Of a stretch of DNA of 64,000 bases, positions 10,265 to 22,105 are shown one piece after another. This DNA comes from Staphylococcus edaphicus (GTDB lineage Bacteria > Bacillota > Bacilli > Staphylococcales > Staphylococcaceae): assembly GCF_002614725.1 (NCBI RefSeq), contig NZ_MRZN01000014.1:1-64000 (forward strand). The letters are read 5' to 3'. The notes below the pieces were generated by a model, which was given only the letters and a program-made list of their open reading frames with translations, ran no database searches and was not told where the DNA came from. The translations under genes and the position numbers were made by a program. The stretch's first letter is position 1. Every line of letters starts with the position of its first letter.

Positions 10265-12796
10265 ATGGGTTTTTTATCAAAAATTGCAGATGGCAATAAA
10301 AAAGAAATAAAACGCCTTGGTAAATTAGCCGACAAGGTCCTAGCACTTGAAGAGGATATGTCGATATTAACAGATGAAGAAATTAAAGCGAAAACAAACG
10401 CTTTCCAAGAAAAATTACAAGCTGAAGAAGATATAAAAAAACAAAACAAAATATTGGATGATATTTTACCAGAAGCGTTTGCACTGGTAAGAGAAGGATC
10501 AAAACGTGTATTTAATATGATTCCATATAAAGTTCAAGTTATGGGTGGTATCGCAATTCATGGTGGCGATATTTCTGAAATGAGAACTGGTGAAGGTAAA
10601 ACATTAACAGCGACAATGCCAGTATATTTGAACGCGTTAACTGGTCGCGGCGTACACGTGATAACAGTGAATGAATACTTATCAAGTGTACAAAGTCAAG
10701 AAATGGCTGAACTATATGAATTCTTAGGTCTGTCAGTGGGATTAAATTTAAATAGTAAAACAACTAGCGAGAAACGTGAAGCGTATGCCTGCGATATTAC
10801 GTATTGTACAAATAATGAATTAGGTTTCGATTACTTACGTGATAACATGGTGAATTATGCAGAAGAACGTGTTATGAGACCATTAAATTTTGCGATTATT
10901 GATGAGGTCGATTCAATCTTAATTGATGAAGCACGTACACCATTGATAATTTCTGGAGAAGCAGAAAAATCTACTTCACTTTATACACAAGCAAATGTTT
11001 TTGCAAAAATGCTAAAAGGTGAAGATGATTATAATTATGATGAAAAAACAAAAGCAGTACAATTAACAGAACAAGGCATAGACAAAGCTGAACGAATGTT
11101 TAAAATCGATAATTTATACGATGTAAACAACGTGGATGTTATTAGCCATATTAATACAGCACTACGTGCACACGTTACATTGCAAAGAGATGTTGATTAT
11201 ATGGTTAATAACGGTGAAGTGCTTATCGTTGACCAATTTACAGGTCGTACAATGCCAGGACGTCGTTTCTCTGAAGGATTGCACCAAGCAATTGAAGCTA
11301 AAGAAGGTGTGAAAATTCAAAACGAATCCAAAACAATGGCCTCAATCACATTCCAGAACTATTTCAGAATGTATAATAAATTATCTGGTATGACAGGTAC
11401 AGCCAAGACCGAAGAGGAAGAATTTAGAAACATCTATAATATGACGGTGACACAAATACCTACCAATAAACCGATACAACGTCTTGATAAACCAGATTTA
11501 ATTTATATTAGTCAAAAAGGTAAATTTGACGCTGTTGTCCAAGAAGTGATTGAAAAGCATAAGGCGGGTCAACCAGTACTTTTAGGTACAGTTGCAGTGG
11601 AAACCAGTGAATATATTTCGAATTTATTGAAGAAAAATGGTGTGCGCCATGACGTGTTAAATGCTAAAAATCATGAACGTGAAGCAGATATTGTTGCAGG
11701 TGCTGGTCAACGTGGTGCTGTTACGATTGCTACAAATATGGCCGGCCGTGGTACCGACATCAAACTAGATGAAGGCGTTGAAGCACTCGGCGGTTTAGCA
11801 GTCATTGGTACAGAACGTCACGAATCACGTCGTATTGATGATCAATTACGTGGTCGTTCTGGACGTCAAGGTGATAAAGGGGATAGTCGTTTCTACTTAT
11901 CACTTCAAGATGAACTTATGGTCCGTTTTGGGTCAGAACGTTTGCAAAATATGATGAACCGTTTAGGAATGGATGATTCGACACCAATTGAATCTAAGAT
12001 GGTTTCACGCGCGGTTGAATCTGCACAAAAACGCGTTGAAGGCAATAACTTTGATGCGCGTAAACGCGTGCTTGAATATGATGATGTGTTACGTAAGCAA
12101 CGTGAAATTATTTATGGTGAACGTAATAGCATTATTGATAGTGATGAAAGCGGTAGTTTAGTTAATGATATGCTACGTTCAACACTTGAGCGCAGTGTTG
12201 ACTACTATATTAATGAAGAAGCGGATGATCCAGACTACGAACCATTTATAAATTATGTGGACGATGTCTTCTTGAATGAAGGCGACATTAACGTTGAAGA
12301 TATTAAAGGGAAAGACAAAGAGGATATCTTCGAATTTGTTTGGAATAAAGTTGAAATAGCATTAAAAGATCAAAAAGAAAAAATAGGAACTCAATTTGAT
12401 GAATTTGAACGTATGATTTTATTGCGTTCTATAGATACACATTGGACAGACCATATTGATACGATGGACCAATTAAGACAAGGTATACATTTACGTTCTT
12501 ATGGTCAACAAAATCCATTACGAGATTATCAAAATGAAGGCCATCAACTTTTCGATACGATGATGCAAAATATTGAAGAAGACGTAAGTAAATATATCTT
12601 GAAATCTGTTATTTCAGTTGAAGATGATGTTGAAAGAGATAAAACGACAGACTTTGGTAAAGCAGAGCATGTTTCAGCTGAAGATGGCAAAGAAAAAGCA
12701 AAAGCAGAACCATATGTTAAAGATGAACATATTGGTAGAAATGATTCTTGCCCATGCGGTAGTGGAAAAAAATATAAAAACTGTCACGGCTCATAG
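10265..12796 (+). CDS. secA: preprotein translocase ATPase SecA (SecA1)
   Basis: 843 residues, exactly the length of S. aureus SecA1. It is the motor that pushes unfolded preproteins through SecYEG. Walker A MRTGEGKT (106-113), the DEAD-type [13 protein letters not shown], the preprotein cross-linking domain, GRGTDI and [11 protein letters not shown] helicase motifs, and a C-terminal zinc finger [14 protein letters not shown] that binds SecB or ribosomes elsewhere. AAGGAGCG precedes the ATG. Placement directly before prfB is conserved in Firmicutes. Confidence 0.98.
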   Translation: MGFLSKIADGNKKEIKRLGKLADKVLALEEDMSILTDEEIKAKTNAFQEKLQAEEDIKKQNKILDDILPEAFALVREGSKRVFNMIPYKVQVMGGIAIHGGDISEMRTGEGKTLTATMPVYLNALTGRGVHVITVNEYLSSVQSQEMAELYEFLGLSVGLNLNSKTTSEKREAYACDITYCTNNELGFDYLRDNMVNYAEERVMRPLNFAIIDEVDSILIDEARTPLIISGEAEKSTSLYTQANVFAKMLKGEDDYNYDEKTKAVQLTEQGIDKAERMFKIDNLYDVNNVDVISHINTALRAHVTLQRDVDYMVNNGEVLIVDQFTGRTMPGRRFSEGLHQAIEAKEGVKIQNESKTMASITFQNYFRMYNKLSGMTGTAKTEEEEFRNIYNMTVTQIPTNKPIQRLDKPDLIYISQKGKFDAVVQEVIEKHKAGQPVLLGTVAVETSEYISNLLKKNGVRHDVLNAKNHEREADIVAGAGQRGAVTIATNMAGRGTDIKLDEGVEALGGLAVIGTERHESRRIDDQLRGRSGRQGDKGDSRFYLSLQDELMVRFGSERLQNMMNRLGMDDSTPIESKMVSRAVESAQKRVEGNNFDARKRVLEYDDVLRKQREIIYGERNSIIDSDESGSLVNDMLRSTLERSVDYYINEEADDPDYEPFINYVDDVFLNEGDINVEDIKGKDKEDIFEFVWNKVEIALKDQKEKIGTQFDEFERMILLRSIDTHWTDHIDTMDQLRQGIHLRSYGQQNPLRDYQNEGHQLFDTMMQNIEEDVSKYILKSVISVEDDVERDKTTDFGKAEHVSAEDGKEKAKAEPYVKDEHIGRNDSCPCGSGKKYKNCHGS

Positions 12797-12814
12797 TGCT
12801 ACGTGATAGTCAAT

Positions 12815-12858
12815 AAGCCGGGAGTTTCGATGAGTCATCATGAACTTCCGGTTTTATT
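12815..12858 (+). terminator. terminator of secA
   Basis: Imperfect 12-13-bp stem (aagccgggagttt/aacttccggtttt) with a T-rich end. Confidence 0.85.
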
Positions 12859-13007
12859 TTAATTTGTAACTGAAGCGTACATTACTTTAAATCAGATAAA
12901 GTTGTAATTAATACGCAATTTTCTGTAGAATAGAGTTATTACTTAATAATAAATGAAATGCGGCATACTTTAATATTTCATTCAAACAATCATAGGAGAG
13001 ATGCATG

Positions 13008-14124
13008 ATGGAATTGTCAGAAATAAAGCGTAATATAGATACGTATAACGGGAAGTTAGAACAACTTAGGGGGTCTCTTTGACTTAGAAGAAAAAGAGAC
13101 GAATATACAAGAGTATGAAGAAATGATGACAGACCCATCATTTTGGGATGATCAAGAAAAAGCGCAAGACATCATTGATAAAAATAATGTATTGAAATCA
13201 GTAGTGAATGCTTATAGCGCATTAGCCTCTAAACTTGAAGATATGGATACGACTAGAACCTTGTTACTCGATGAAGACGATGAAGATATGAAACAAGATT
13301 TAGAGCAAAGTGTTCAAGCATTTAAAAATGAATTAGACCAGTTCGAACTACAATTATTACTTGATGGGCCGTATGATGCTAACAATGCAATCATAGAATT
13401 ACATCCAGGCGCTGGCGGAACAGAGTCGCAAGATTGGACAAATATGCTTTTAAGAATGTACCAGCGTTATTGTGAACAGAAAGGATTTAACATAGAAATT
13501 GCCGATTATTTGCCTGGCGATGAGGCCGGTGTTAAAAGTGTTACGCTTATCGTTAAAGGACATAACGCCTATGGTTATTTAAAAGCCGAAAAAGGTGTAC
13601 ATCGACTCGTGCGTATTTCACCTTTTGATTCTTCAGGCAGAAGACATACATCATTTGCTTCGTGTGATGTCATACCACAATTCAATAATACAGAAATCGA
13701 AATTGATATTAATCCAGATGATATAACGGTAGACACCTTTAGAGCATCTGGTGCTGGTGGTCAGCATATCAATAAAACTGAATCGGCGATAAGAATTACA
13801 CATCATCCAACCGGTATAGTGGTAAATAATCAAAACGAACGTTCCCAAATCAAAAACAGAGAAGCAGCAATGAAAACGTTAAAATCTAAGTTATATCAAT
13901 TAAAAATTGAAGAGCAAGAACAAGAAATGGCAGAAATTCGCGGTGAACAAAAAGAAATAGGCTGGGGTAGTCAAATTAGGTCTTATGTGTTTCACCCTTA
14001 TGCAATGGTAAAAGATCACCGTACAAATGAAGAAACTGCTAAAGTAGATGCTGTTATGGATGGAGATATAGGCTCATTTATTGAAGCTTATTTACGTAGA
14101 CAAATGGATCGAAGTGACAACTAA
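13008..14124 (+). CDS. prfB: peptide chain release factor 2 (programmed +1 frameshift)
   Basis: RF2 recognises UGA and UAA. Reading starts at ATG 13008 (AGGAGAG 7 bp before) and runs 24 codons to an in-frame TGA at 13080-13082. It is preceded by AGGGGG and CTT, the classical autoregulatory site CTT-TGA-C. After a +1 slip at CTT the frame continues from GAC at 13081 to 14124, giving about 371 residues. Codon-recognition motif SPF (VRISPFDSS) and catalytic GGQ ([10 protein letters not shown]) are present. Low RF2 favours the slip and raises RF2. This is a functional gene, not a pseudogene. Confidence 0.96.
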
Positions 14125-14178
14125 TGAAATAGCATTGAATCAATAAACAAACTATATATAGAAAATGTATTTGAATAT

Positions 14179-14240
14179 GAGGTGCTGGACCATGAAATCT
14201 TCTGAGCAAGTTGAGATTTCTATCTGGCACCTTTTGTTTA
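14179..14240 (+). terminator. terminator of prfB
   Basis: Long composite hairpin: outer aaggtgcc-type arms (14179-14186, 14226-14234) and an inner GAAATCT/AGATTTC stem, then a T-rich tail. The following stretch to 14493 is AT-rich leader of the next gene. Confidence 0.75.
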
Positions 14241-14493
14241 TCTTGCTCATAATAAATACTAAAAAGTATGTAAAATGCATTATAAAATATTACGCGTCAT
14301 TTTTTAAAGTAGATTTTAACTGATGACAAACATTATTATATCAGTTGTTTCAACGGTTTAGTCACCACATAAAACCTAGGTGTGAAAGGCTAAGTTGACT
14401 GTTATATTACAAAACGATAACAATAGAAAATGCTTGTTTTCATTATGCTATAGTATGCTTGATAAATTTAATATAGTAAAGGATGGAAACACA

Positions 14494-15450
14494 ATGAAGA
14501 AAGGTTTAACATTTTCTATAACTTCGGCAGCATTGTTTTTTGGTTTAAATCAAAGTGCTTCAGCGGACCAAATACACACAGTAAAAGAAGATGCTAAATT
14601 AACAGATATAGCACAGGCATTTGCGACGACAACTACAGAAATACAAAATCTCAATCACTTACAGCAAAGTGATGAAGTTCCCAATGGTAAAGCACTTGTA
14701 TTACCAGATTCTGATATTGTAGAAGTTAAAGTAGGAGATACAGTGAAAGGGATTGCTGAACAACATCAATTGTCAGTAACTCAACTGTATCAATTAAATC
14801 CGAATTTAGGTGAAGTAATCTATCCAGGACAATTAATCGCCGTATCAGAAAAAGGCTCTGCTCATCTTAACAACCAATTACATCGTATTTTCAATAGTCA
14901 AGAAGAAGTGCAAACTACGCAACAATCCGAAGTGAATGATGCGCATACAAGTCAAGTGAGAGAAACGGGTGATTTGGAACATGCTCGCACATCAGCTAAG
15001 GTAACACCAAGCACAGTACAAACTTGGCAACAAGTTGATAGACAATCTTCGAATGTACAACAAGTCTCAACTTCTAGCGAAAGTGTTTCAGATAAGCAAT
15101 CGTATCGTCCCGTTACGCATGCATCAAATGGAAGTAACTATTATGACTGGGGTCAATGCACATATTATGCTTTTGACCGTAGACAACAATTAGGTAAATC
15201 AGTAGGTAACCTATGGGGAAATGCGAATAACTGGGCTTCTGCAGCACAACAAAATGGCTATCAAGTTAACCATTCTCCTGAAGTGGGCGCTATATTCCAA
15301 AGTACTGCGGGTAGTTATGGCCATGTCGGTGTTGTTGAACGTAAAAATGCGGACGGTTCAATTGTCGTATCTGAAATGAATTGGCAAGGTGTAGGTCAAA
15401 AATCTTATAGAACAATACATAATACAGGTCAATATAATTATATTCACTAA
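14494..15450 (+). CDS. secreted LysM-CHAP cell-wall amidase/endopeptidase
   Basis: 318 residues. A Sec signal peptide (MKKGLTFSITSAALFFGLN, cleavage after ASA near residue 24) is followed by two LysM modules (about 27-70 and 74-120) that bind peptidoglycan. A Gln/Ser-rich linker leads to a C-terminal CHAP domain (about 205-318) with catalytic Cys in DWGQCTYYA and His in YGHVGVVE. It cleaves peptidoglycan for growth or daughter-cell separation, like staphylococcal Sle1/SsaA-type proteins. AAAGGATGG precedes ATG 14494; the longer frame upstream would bury the signal peptide. Confidence 0.9.
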   Translation: MKKGLTFSITSAALFFGLNQSASADQIHTVKEDAKLTDIAQAFATTTTEIQNLNHLQQSDEVPNGKALVLPDSDIVEVKVGDTVKGIAEQHQLSVTQLYQLNPNLGEVIYPGQLIAVSEKGSAHLNNQLHRIFNSQEEVQTTQQSEVNDAHTSQVRETGDLEHARTSAKVTPSTVQTWQQVDRQSSNVQQVSTSSESVSDKQSYRPVTHASNGSNYYDWGQCTYYAFDRRQQLGKSVGNLWGNANNWASAAQQNGYQVNHSPEVGAIFQSTAGSYGHVGVVERKNADGSIVVSEMNWQGVGQKSYRTIHNTGQYNYIH

Positions 15451-15528
15451 AGTAAATGAATATGGCTGGTAGAAATGAATTAGCATTTATTTTAAATACA
15501 AACGCACGCAAATAATGATTACCATTAT

Positions 15529-15570
15529 AAGAGTCCGGACATCAATCATTGTCTCGGGCTCTTAATTGTT
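15529..15570 (+). terminator. terminator after the LysM-CHAP gene
   Basis: Hairpin taagagtcc/gggctctta with inner gaca/tgtc pairing and a modest T-tail. Confidence 0.6.
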
Positions 15571-15763
15571 TTGACGATATCAGACTTAAGTGAGCAGTAG
15601 TATTTACCGTTGTTACACTTGTTTTAATCTAAATTAAAATTTTATGATGTGTATTAAAGTAAACGATGTTTGACTTTCAATGATATTGATAAGACATTTT
15701 AGGAGTTGAGTGATATTATAAAATCAAGTATAATCATTGGTTAATAAATTAGGAGGCGATGTC

Positions 15764-16405
15764 ATGGGTGTACATCAGTATTTTAAACGTTTATCTGATT
15801 TGGAAAAATTAATTAGATTGCCAGGTAAATTTAAATATTTTGAGCATAACGTCGCTGCCCATTCATTCAAAGTGACAAAAATCGCTCAATATTTAGGTAC
15901 AGTTGAGGAATATCATGGTAATGAAGTAGATTGGAAAAGTCTGTATGAGAAAGCATTAAATCATGATTTCGCCGAAATTTTTACGGGCGATATTAAAACC
16001 CCAGTTAAATATGCTAGCGGTGAATTAAAAAAATTATTTTCTCAAGTTGAGGAAGAGATGGTAGATCACTTTATAAATGAGGAGATTCCAGAACCGTATC
16101 AGGCTATTTATCGTGAGCGATTACAAGAAGGAAAAGATGATTCTTTAGAAGGTCAATTATTGTCCGTTGCCGATAAAATTGATTTATTGTATGAAACTTT
16201 CGGAGAAATACAAAAACGTAATCCAGAACAACTATTTTTTGAAATTTATGAAATGTCATTAGAAACCATTATGCAATTTGATCACCTTAGCTCAGTACAG
16301 GATTTTATCGACAATATTATCCCGGAAATGTTAACAGAAAAATTCATTCCAAGATCAGAATTGCGTGAAACAACAATGGCAATTTTGAATAATAGGAATG
16401 GGTGA
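15764..16405 (+). CDS. HD-domain hydrolase, YfbR-like
   Basis: 213 residues from ATG 15764, 7 bp after AGGAGG. The metal-binding HD pattern is H-HD-D: HNVAAHSFKV, then NHDFAEIFTGDI, then a distal D in SVADKIDLLYE. The order resembles YfbR-type 5'-deoxynucleotidases, though substrate is not proven. A promoter is visible: TTGAGT near 15706 and TATAAT at about 15729. The downstream csbA-like gene starts within a few bases, so they are co-transcribed. Confidence 0.83.
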   Translation: MGVHQYFKRLSDLEKLIRLPGKFKYFEHNVAAHSFKVTKIAQYLGTVEEYHGNEVDWKSLYEKALNHDFAEIFTGDIKTPVKYASGELKKLFSQVEEEMVDHFINEEIPEPYQAIYRERLQEGKDDSLEGQLLSVADKIDLLYETFGEIQKRNPEQLFFEIYEMSLETIMQFDHLSSVQDFIDNIIPEMLTEKFIPRSELRETTMAILNNRNG

Positions 16406-16410
16406 AGTCT

Positions 16411-16641
16411 ATGATTTGGTATATACTTGCCGCCTTTTTCCCATGTGTCTTAGTTGTATTATTTAGTGTACTGACAAGAAGTAAATGGGTAGGCACAATT
16501 TTGACATTGATACTTATAGGGGCATCCGTTGAAAAGGGTTTTTTCCATAGTGAATGGATTATATTTATAGATGTGGTCTCATTGTTAGCAGGGTACCTAA
16601 TCATCGACCAATTAGAGTTGCATAAACAGGAAGATGACTGA
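16411..16641 (+). CDS. csbA: CsbA-family small membrane protein
   Basis: 76 residues, with about three hydrophobic helices (MIWYILAAFFPCVLVVLF, TILTLILIGASVEKGFF, WIIFIDVVSLLAGYLI). Size and helices fit CsbA, a small protein first described as sigma-B controlled in Bacillus subtilis; function unknown. A GTG at 16402 would add three residues, but GGGTGA fits the ATG at 16411. It is translationally coupled to the HD-domain gene. Confidence 0.75.
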   Translation: MIWYILAAFFPCVLVVLFSVLTRSKWVGTILTLILIGASVEKGFFHSEWIIFIDVVSLLAGYLIIDQLELHKQEDD

Positions 16642-16745
16642 ATAATAAGTATTGAGCAACCTAATTGCTATAATTAAATAAGAGATTTATAATTATATAA
16701 CTTCAAAAATTATAGAAGGATTTATGATAAAAATCAAAATTAATG

Positions 16746-16776
16746 CAAACATGGTGACATACTATGTTTGTTTTTT
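16746..16776 (+). terminator. terminator after csbA
   Basis: Seven-bp stem (caaacat/atgtttg) plus a T-run, upstream of the uvrB promoter. Confidence 0.75.
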
Positions 16777-16803
16777 CTTTATATAAAATCAGTATTTTTG
16801 CTA

Positions 16804-16817
16804 CGAACAAATGTTTG
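16804..16817. promoter_or_regulatory. LexA (SOS) box of uvrBA
   Basis: CGAACAAATGTTTG matches the Gram-positive LexA consensus CGAACRNRYGTTYG. It lies about 160 bp upstream of uvrB, next to a likely promoter (-10 around 16841-16850, tatata). It predicts DNA-damage induction of uvrB-uvrA. Confidence 0.85.
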
Positions 16818-16975
16818 CTTTTCTGTTTATAAATCTGTTACTATATATAACGAGTATAAGAACCTTAAACAAAATAACCAATGCATGACTGACAAGTGAC
16901 AAATGATAAACATGCACATTAAACAGTGGGTTCGAAGTGAGAGAAATAGAATTCAATTAGGAGGTATGTGTCGCC

Positions 16976-18958
16976 ATGGAACATTATCCGTTTAAGCTAC
17001 ATTCTGAATTTGAACCACAAGGGGATCAACCAGAAGCTATAGAAAAAATCGTAAATGGTGTTGAGGAAGGTAAGAGGCATCAGACGTTACTAGGTGCTAC
17101 AGGTACTGGTAAGACGTTTACGATGAGTAATGTGATTAAACAAGTTGGCAAGCCAACGCTGATTATTGCACATAACAAAACACTAGCAGGACAATTATAT
17201 AGTGAGTTCAAAGAATTTTTCCCTGAAAATCGAGTGGAATATTTTGTCAGCTACTATGATTATTATCAACCAGAAGCTTATGTACCTTCGACAGATACAT
17301 TTATAGAGAAAGATGCTTCCATTAATGATGAGATTGACCAATTGCGACATTCTGCTACAAGTGCATTGTTTGAGAGAGATGATGTCATTGTGATTGCAAG
17401 TGTTAGTTGTATATATGGTTTAGGTAATCCAGAAGAATACCGTGATTTAGTAGTTAGTATACGTGCAGGTATGGAGATGGATAGAAGCGAATTGCTTAAA
17501 AAATTGGTGGACGTACAATATACCAGAAATGATATAGACTTTAGACGTGGTACATTTAGAGTTAGAGGGGATGTAGTCGAAATTTTTCCTGCATCAAGAG
17601 AAGAAATGTGCATTCGCGTCGAATTTTTTGGAGATGAGATTGATCGTATTCGTGAAGTGAACTACTTAACTGGTGAAGTATTGAGAGAACGCGATCACTT
17701 TGCGATTTTTCCAGCATCTCACTTCGTAACACGTGAAGAGAAAATGAAATCAGCTATTCAAAGAATTGAAAATGAATTAGAAGCACGTTTAGCTGAATTA
17801 AACGCTGAAAATAAATTATTAGAAGCTCAACGACTTGAACAACGTACAAACTATGATTTAGAAATGATGAGAGAAATGGGATTCTGTTCTGGCATAGAAA
17901 ATTATTCCGTTCATTTAACCTTACGCCCTATGGGTTCAACACCTTATACATTGCTCGATTATTTTGGAGATGACTGGCTCGTTATGATTGATGAGTCTCA
18001 CGTTACGCTACCACAAATTAGAGGTATGTATAATGGAGACCGTGCGCGTAAACAAGTGTTAGTTGATCACGGGTTCCGTTTACCGAGTGCGTTAGATAAC
18101 AGACCCTTAAAATTTGAAGAGTTTGAGGAAAAAACCAAACAATTAGTATATGTATCGGCAACACCAGGACCATTTGAAATTGAACACACAGATGAAATGG
18201 TACAACAAATTATCCGACCAACGGGATTATTAGATCCTAAAATTGAAGTGCGTCCAACAGAAAATCAAATAGATGATTTAATTGGTGAAATACAAGATCG
18301 AATTGATCGAAATGAACGTGTATTAGTCACAACATTAACTAAAAAAATGAGTGAAGATTTAACGACTTATTTAAAAGAAGCGGGCATAAAAGTCAATTAT
18401 CTGCATTCTGAAATAAAAACGTTAGAACGTATAGAAATAATCAGAGATTTAAGGATGGGTACTTACGATGTCATTGTCGGAATTAACTTACTGAGAGAGG
18501 GTATTGATATACCAGAAGTATCTCTCGTTGTTATTTTAGACGCAGATAAAGAAGGGTTTTTACGTTCGCAAAGATCACTTGTGCAAACAGCTGGGCGTGC
18601 AGCACGTAATAGTCGTGGTGAAGTGATTATGTATGGCGATAAAATTACCGATTCAATGCGTTATGCACTTGATGAAACGGAACGTCGTCGTACGATACAA
18701 GAAGCGTATAATGAGAAATATAACATTACGCCGACGACAATTAATAAAAAAATACATGATGTTATTAGCGCAACCGTCGATAACGATGAAACAAACGAGC
18801 AACAACAAACAGAAGTACCTAAGAAAATGACTAAGAAAGAACGCGAAAAAACAATTGCAAATATAGAAAAAGAAATGAAGCAGGCCGCAAAAGACTTAGA
18901 TTTTGAAAAAGCCACAGAGCTTAGAGATATGCTATTTGAATTAAAAGCAGAAGGGTGA
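16976..18958 (+). CDS. uvrB: excinuclease ABC subunit B
   Basis: 660 residues. Damage-verifying helicase of nucleotide excision repair; UvrA loads it and UvrC then cuts. Walker A GATGTGKT (40-47), the beta-hairpin region [10 protein letters not shown], Walker B MIDESH, helicase motifs TAGRAARN, and a C-terminal UVR motif ([20 protein letters not shown]) that contacts UvrC. AGGAGG precedes the ATG. It forms an operon with uvrA. Confidence 0.98.
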   Translation: MEHYPFKLHSEFEPQGDQPEAIEKIVNGVEEGKRHQTLLGATGTGKTFTMSNVIKQVGKPTLIIAHNKTLAGQLYSEFKEFFPENRVEYFVSYYDYYQPEAYVPSTDTFIEKDASINDEIDQLRHSATSALFERDDVIVIASVSCIYGLGNPEEYRDLVVSIRAGMEMDRSELLKKLVDVQYTRNDIDFRRGTFRVRGDVVEIFPASREEMCIRVEFFGDEIDRIREVNYLTGEVLRERDHFAIFPASHFVTREEKMKSAIQRIENELEARLAELNAENKLLEAQRLEQRTNYDLEMMREMGFCSGIENYSVHLTLRPMGSTPYTLLDYFGDDWLVMIDESHVTLPQIRGMYNGDRARKQVLVDHGFRLPSALDNRPLKFEEFEEKTKQLVYVSATPGPFEIEHTDEMVQQIIRPTGLLDPKIEVRPTENQIDDLIGEIQDRIDRNERVLVTTLTKKMSEDLTTYLKEAGIKVNYLHSEIKTLERIEIIRDLRMGTYDVIVGINLLREGIDIPEVSLVVILDADKEGFLRSQRSLVQTAGRAARNSRGEVIMYGDKITDSMRYALDETERRRTIQEAYNEKYNITPTTINKKIHDVISATVDNDETNEQQQTEVPKKMTKKEREKTIANIEKEMKQAAKDLDFEKATELRDMLFELKAEG

Positions 18959-18963
18959 CACAA

Positions 18964-21798
18964 ATGAAGCAACCATCCATTGTAGTTAAAGGGGCACGTG
19001 CCCACAATTTAAAAAATGTAGATATTGAAATACCTAAAGATAAACTAATCGTTATGACGGGACTTTCCGGTTCAGGAAAGTCATCGTTAGCTTTCGACAC
19101 GATATATGCTGAAGGACAACGTAGATACGTTGAATCACTAAGCGCATATGCCAGACAATTTTTGGGGCAAATGGATAAACCAGATGTAGACACAATTGAA
19201 GGGCTATCACCTGCGATTTCAATAGATCAAAAAACGACTAGTAAAAACCCAAGGTCAACGGTAGCAACGGTAACAGAGATTTATGATTACATTCGTTTAT
19301 TATATGCGCGTATAGGTAAACCGTTTTGTCCGAATCATGGTATTGAAATAGAATCACAAACTGTTCAGCAAATGGTGGATCAAGTGATGAAATTAGAAAC
19401 ACGTGCTAAAATTCAAATTTTAGCACCAGTGGTTTCTCACAGAAAAGGCGCGCAAGAAAAACTGATAGATGATATTTCTAAAAAAGGTTACGTACGTGTC
19501 CGAGTTGATGGAGAAATATCAGACGTAAATGAAGTGCCGGCATTAGATAAAAATAAAAACCACACCATTGAGGTAGTAGTTGACCGCCTTGTCGTAAAAG
19601 AAGGTATTGAAACACGCTTGGCTGATTCAATTGAAACAGCTTTACAATTGTCAGAGGGGACGTTAATTGTTGATGTCATTGGCGACAAGGAATTGAAATT
19701 CTCAGAAAACCATGCATGTCCAATTTGTGGTTTTTCTATTGGTGAGCTTGAACCGCGTATGTTTAGTTTTAACAGTCCATTTGGCGCTTGTCCTACTTGT
19801 GATGGATTAGGGCAAAAATTAATGGTCGATTTAGAGTTGGTCGTACCAGATACAAGTAAAACTTTAAATGAAGGTGCAATTGTTGCCTGGGAATCATCAA
19901 GTTCTGATTTTTATCCCACAATATTAAAACGAGTTTGCGAAGTGTATAAGATTAACATGGACAAACCATTTAAAAAATTAACGGACAGACAACAAGACAT
20001 TATACTATATGGCTCTAAAGGAAAAGAGATAGAGTTTACCTTCACACAGCGTAACGGTCAATCACGCACACGTACCATGGCTTTTGAAGGCGTTGTAAAT
20101 AACATTAATCGAAGATACCATGATTCTCCATCCGAATTGGTGAGAGAAATGATGAGTAAATACATGACAGAATTGCCTTGCGAAACGTGTCAGGGTAAAC
20201 GATTAAGTCGCGAGGCTTTATCAGTTTATGTCGCTGGAAAAAATATTGGTGATGTGGTTGAGCGTTCAATTAAAGATGCCCTAGAAGCATATCAGCATAT
20301 TGAACTTTCAGAACAAGACCAAAAAATTGCTAATCAAATCCTAAAAGAGATTAATTCTAGATTAGCGTTTCTATATAACGTCGGTCTTGAATACTTAACG
20401 TTAAATCGTGCTTCTGGATCGTTATCTGGTGGTGAAGCACAACGTATCCGTTTAGCAACGCAAATCGGTTCTAGACTTTCAGGTGTACTGTATGTATTAG
20501 ATGAGCCTTCAATAGGCTTGCACCAGAGAGACAACGATCGATTGATCAACACGTTAAAAGAAATGCGTGATTTAGGTAATACATTAATCGTTGTAGAACA
20601 CGATGATGATACAATGCGAGCAGCAGACTATTTAGTGGATGTTGGCCCTGGCGCTGGAGAGCATGGTGGTGAAATTGTTGCGAGTGGGACACCTAAACAA
20701 GTGATGAGCAACAAACACTCTTTAACAGGACAATATTTGAGTGGTAAAAAACGTATTGCTGTACCTGAAGTAAGAAGAGAAATTACAGACCGCAAAATTA
20801 GCGTCAGAGGTGCGCGTAGTAATAATTTAAAAGGCATCGATGTTGATTTTCCTTTGTCAACGATGACAGTTGTTACCGGTGTTTCTGGCTCTGGCAAGAG
20901 TACATTAGTCAATGAAGTACTATACAAATCTTTAGCCAAACAAATTAATAAGTCTAAAGTGAAACCTGGTGAATATGATGAAATTGATGGCATTGATCAA
21001 TTAGAACATATAATAGATATTGACCAATCGCCTATTGGACGTACACCGAGATCCAATCCAGCAACCTATACGGGTGTTTTTGACAATATCAGAGATATCT
21101 TTGCTCAAACGAATGAATCTAAAGTCAGAGGTTATACGAAAGGTCGTTTCAGTTTTAATGTCAAAGGTGGACGTTGTGAGGCTTGTAAAGGCGACGGCAT
21201 CATCAAAATTGAAATGCATTTTTTACCTGATGTCTATGTACCATGTGAAGTTTGCGGCGGTACAAGATATAATCGTGAAACACTTGAAGTGACCTATAAA
21301 GGGAAGAACATTGCAGACATACTAGCAATGACTGCTGAAGAGGCGACGGCATTTTTCGAAAATGTTCCGAAAATTCATCGAAAATTAAAAACGTTAGTAG
21401 ACGTTGGCTTAGGTTATGTAACACTAGGTCAGCCCGCAACGACATTATCTGGTGGTGAAGCTCAACGCGTGAAATTAGCATCAGAATTACACAAACGTTC
21501 AACGGGTAAATCAATTTATATACTAGATGAACCAACAACTGGCTTGCATGTAGATGATATCAGTAGATTGCTAAAAGTGCTAAATAAATTAGTTGAGAAT
21601 GGCGATACGGTGGTTATTATCGAACACAACTTAGATGTCATCAAAATGGCAGATCATATTATTGACTTAGGTCCAGAAGGTGGCGATGGTGGCGGTACGG
21701 TTGTTGCTACAGGTACACCTGAAACAATTGCTGGCGTTGAGGCAAGTTATACTGGCAAATATTTACGACCAGTATTAGAAAGAGATACCATAAAATAA
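18964..21798 (+). CDS. uvrA: excinuclease ABC subunit A
   Basis: 944 residues from ATG 18964, which follows GGGTGA by 5 bp; a GTG at 18955 overlaps the uvrB stop and is less likely. UvrA is the dimeric damage sensor. Two ABC modules: Walker A GLSGSGKS (33-40) and GVSGSGKS, two LSGGEAQR signatures, and zinc fingers CPIC...CPTC and CEAC...CEVC. It closes the SOS-regulated uvrBA operon. Confidence 0.98.
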   Translation: MKQPSIVVKGARAHNLKNVDIEIPKDKLIVMTGLSGSGKSSLAFDTIYAEGQRRYVESLSAYARQFLGQMDKPDVDTIEGLSPAISIDQKTTSKNPRSTVATVTEIYDYIRLLYARIGKPFCPNHGIEIESQTVQQMVDQVMKLETRAKIQILAPVVSHRKGAQEKLIDDISKKGYVRVRVDGEISDVNEVPALDKNKNHTIEVVVDRLVVKEGIETRLADSIETALQLSEGTLIVDVIGDKELKFSENHACPICGFSIGELEPRMFSFNSPFGACPTCDGLGQKLMVDLELVVPDTSKTLNEGAIVAWESSSSDFYPTILKRVCEVYKINMDKPFKKLTDRQQDIILYGSKGKEIEFTFTQRNGQSRTRTMAFEGVVNNINRRYHDSPSELVREMMSKYMTELPCETCQGKRLSREALSVYVAGKNIGDVVERSIKDALEAYQHIELSEQDQKIANQILKEINSRLAFLYNVGLEYLTLNRASGSLSGGEAQRIRLATQIGSRLSGVLYVLDEPSIGLHQRDNDRLINTLKEMRDLGNTLIVVEHDDDTMRAADYLVDVGPGAGEHGGEIVASGTPKQVMSNKHSLTGQYLSGKKRIAVPEVRREITDRKISVRGARSNNLKGIDVDFPLSTMTVVTGVSGSGKSTLVNEVLYKSLAKQINKSKVKPGEYDEIDGIDQLEHIIDIDQSPIGRTPRSNPATYTGVFDNIRDIFAQTNESKVRGYTKGRFSFNVKGGRCEACKGDGIIKIEMHFLPDVYVPCEVCGGTRYNRETLEVTYKGKNIADILAMTAEEATAFFENVPKIHRKLKTLVDVGLGYVTLGQPATTLSGGEAQRVKLASELHKRSTGKSIYILDEPTTGLHVDDISRLLKVLNKLVENGDTVVIIEHNLDVIKMADHIIDLGPEGGDGGGTVVATGTPETIAGVEASYTGKYLRPVLERDTIK

Positions 21799-21840
21799 CA
21801 TTAACTCGATTGTTCTTAATTTTGCGAGTCACTAGATTTT

Positions 21841-21885
21841 GCTCCTGTTACACCACTTAGAATGTGTGTGTCAGGAGCTTTTTTG
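21841..21885 (+). terminator. terminator of uvrBA
   Basis: Gctcctg...caggagc stem with inner acac/gtgt pairing and six Ts. The remaining stretch to 22105 has no gene and holds the AT-rich leader of hprK. Confidence 0.9.
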
Positions 21886-22105
21886 ATTGTTGTCCTGTCT
21901 GATAAATATGATGAACACATTCAATCTAAAGATTATAGCTATTTTTAAAATCAACACGCTTTTAATAAGGAATATCGTATATAATTAATATAGGACATTT
22001 ATTAAAATATCATTCATTTGCACTTTTTAATATAGATTATCATTGCTTTTTGATATGATATGAACATAATACAAATGAAGAAGAAAGAATGTTAGAGGTG
22101 AACGC

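Noticed and set aside
13123..14124. prfB as a truncated gene starting at 13123
   Set aside because: The CTT-TGA frameshift site and preceding 24 codons show it is an intact RF2 gene.
20334..21538. Minus-strand open frames inside uvrA
   Set aside because: Shadows of a conserved gene on the other strand, with no ribosome sites or family motifs.
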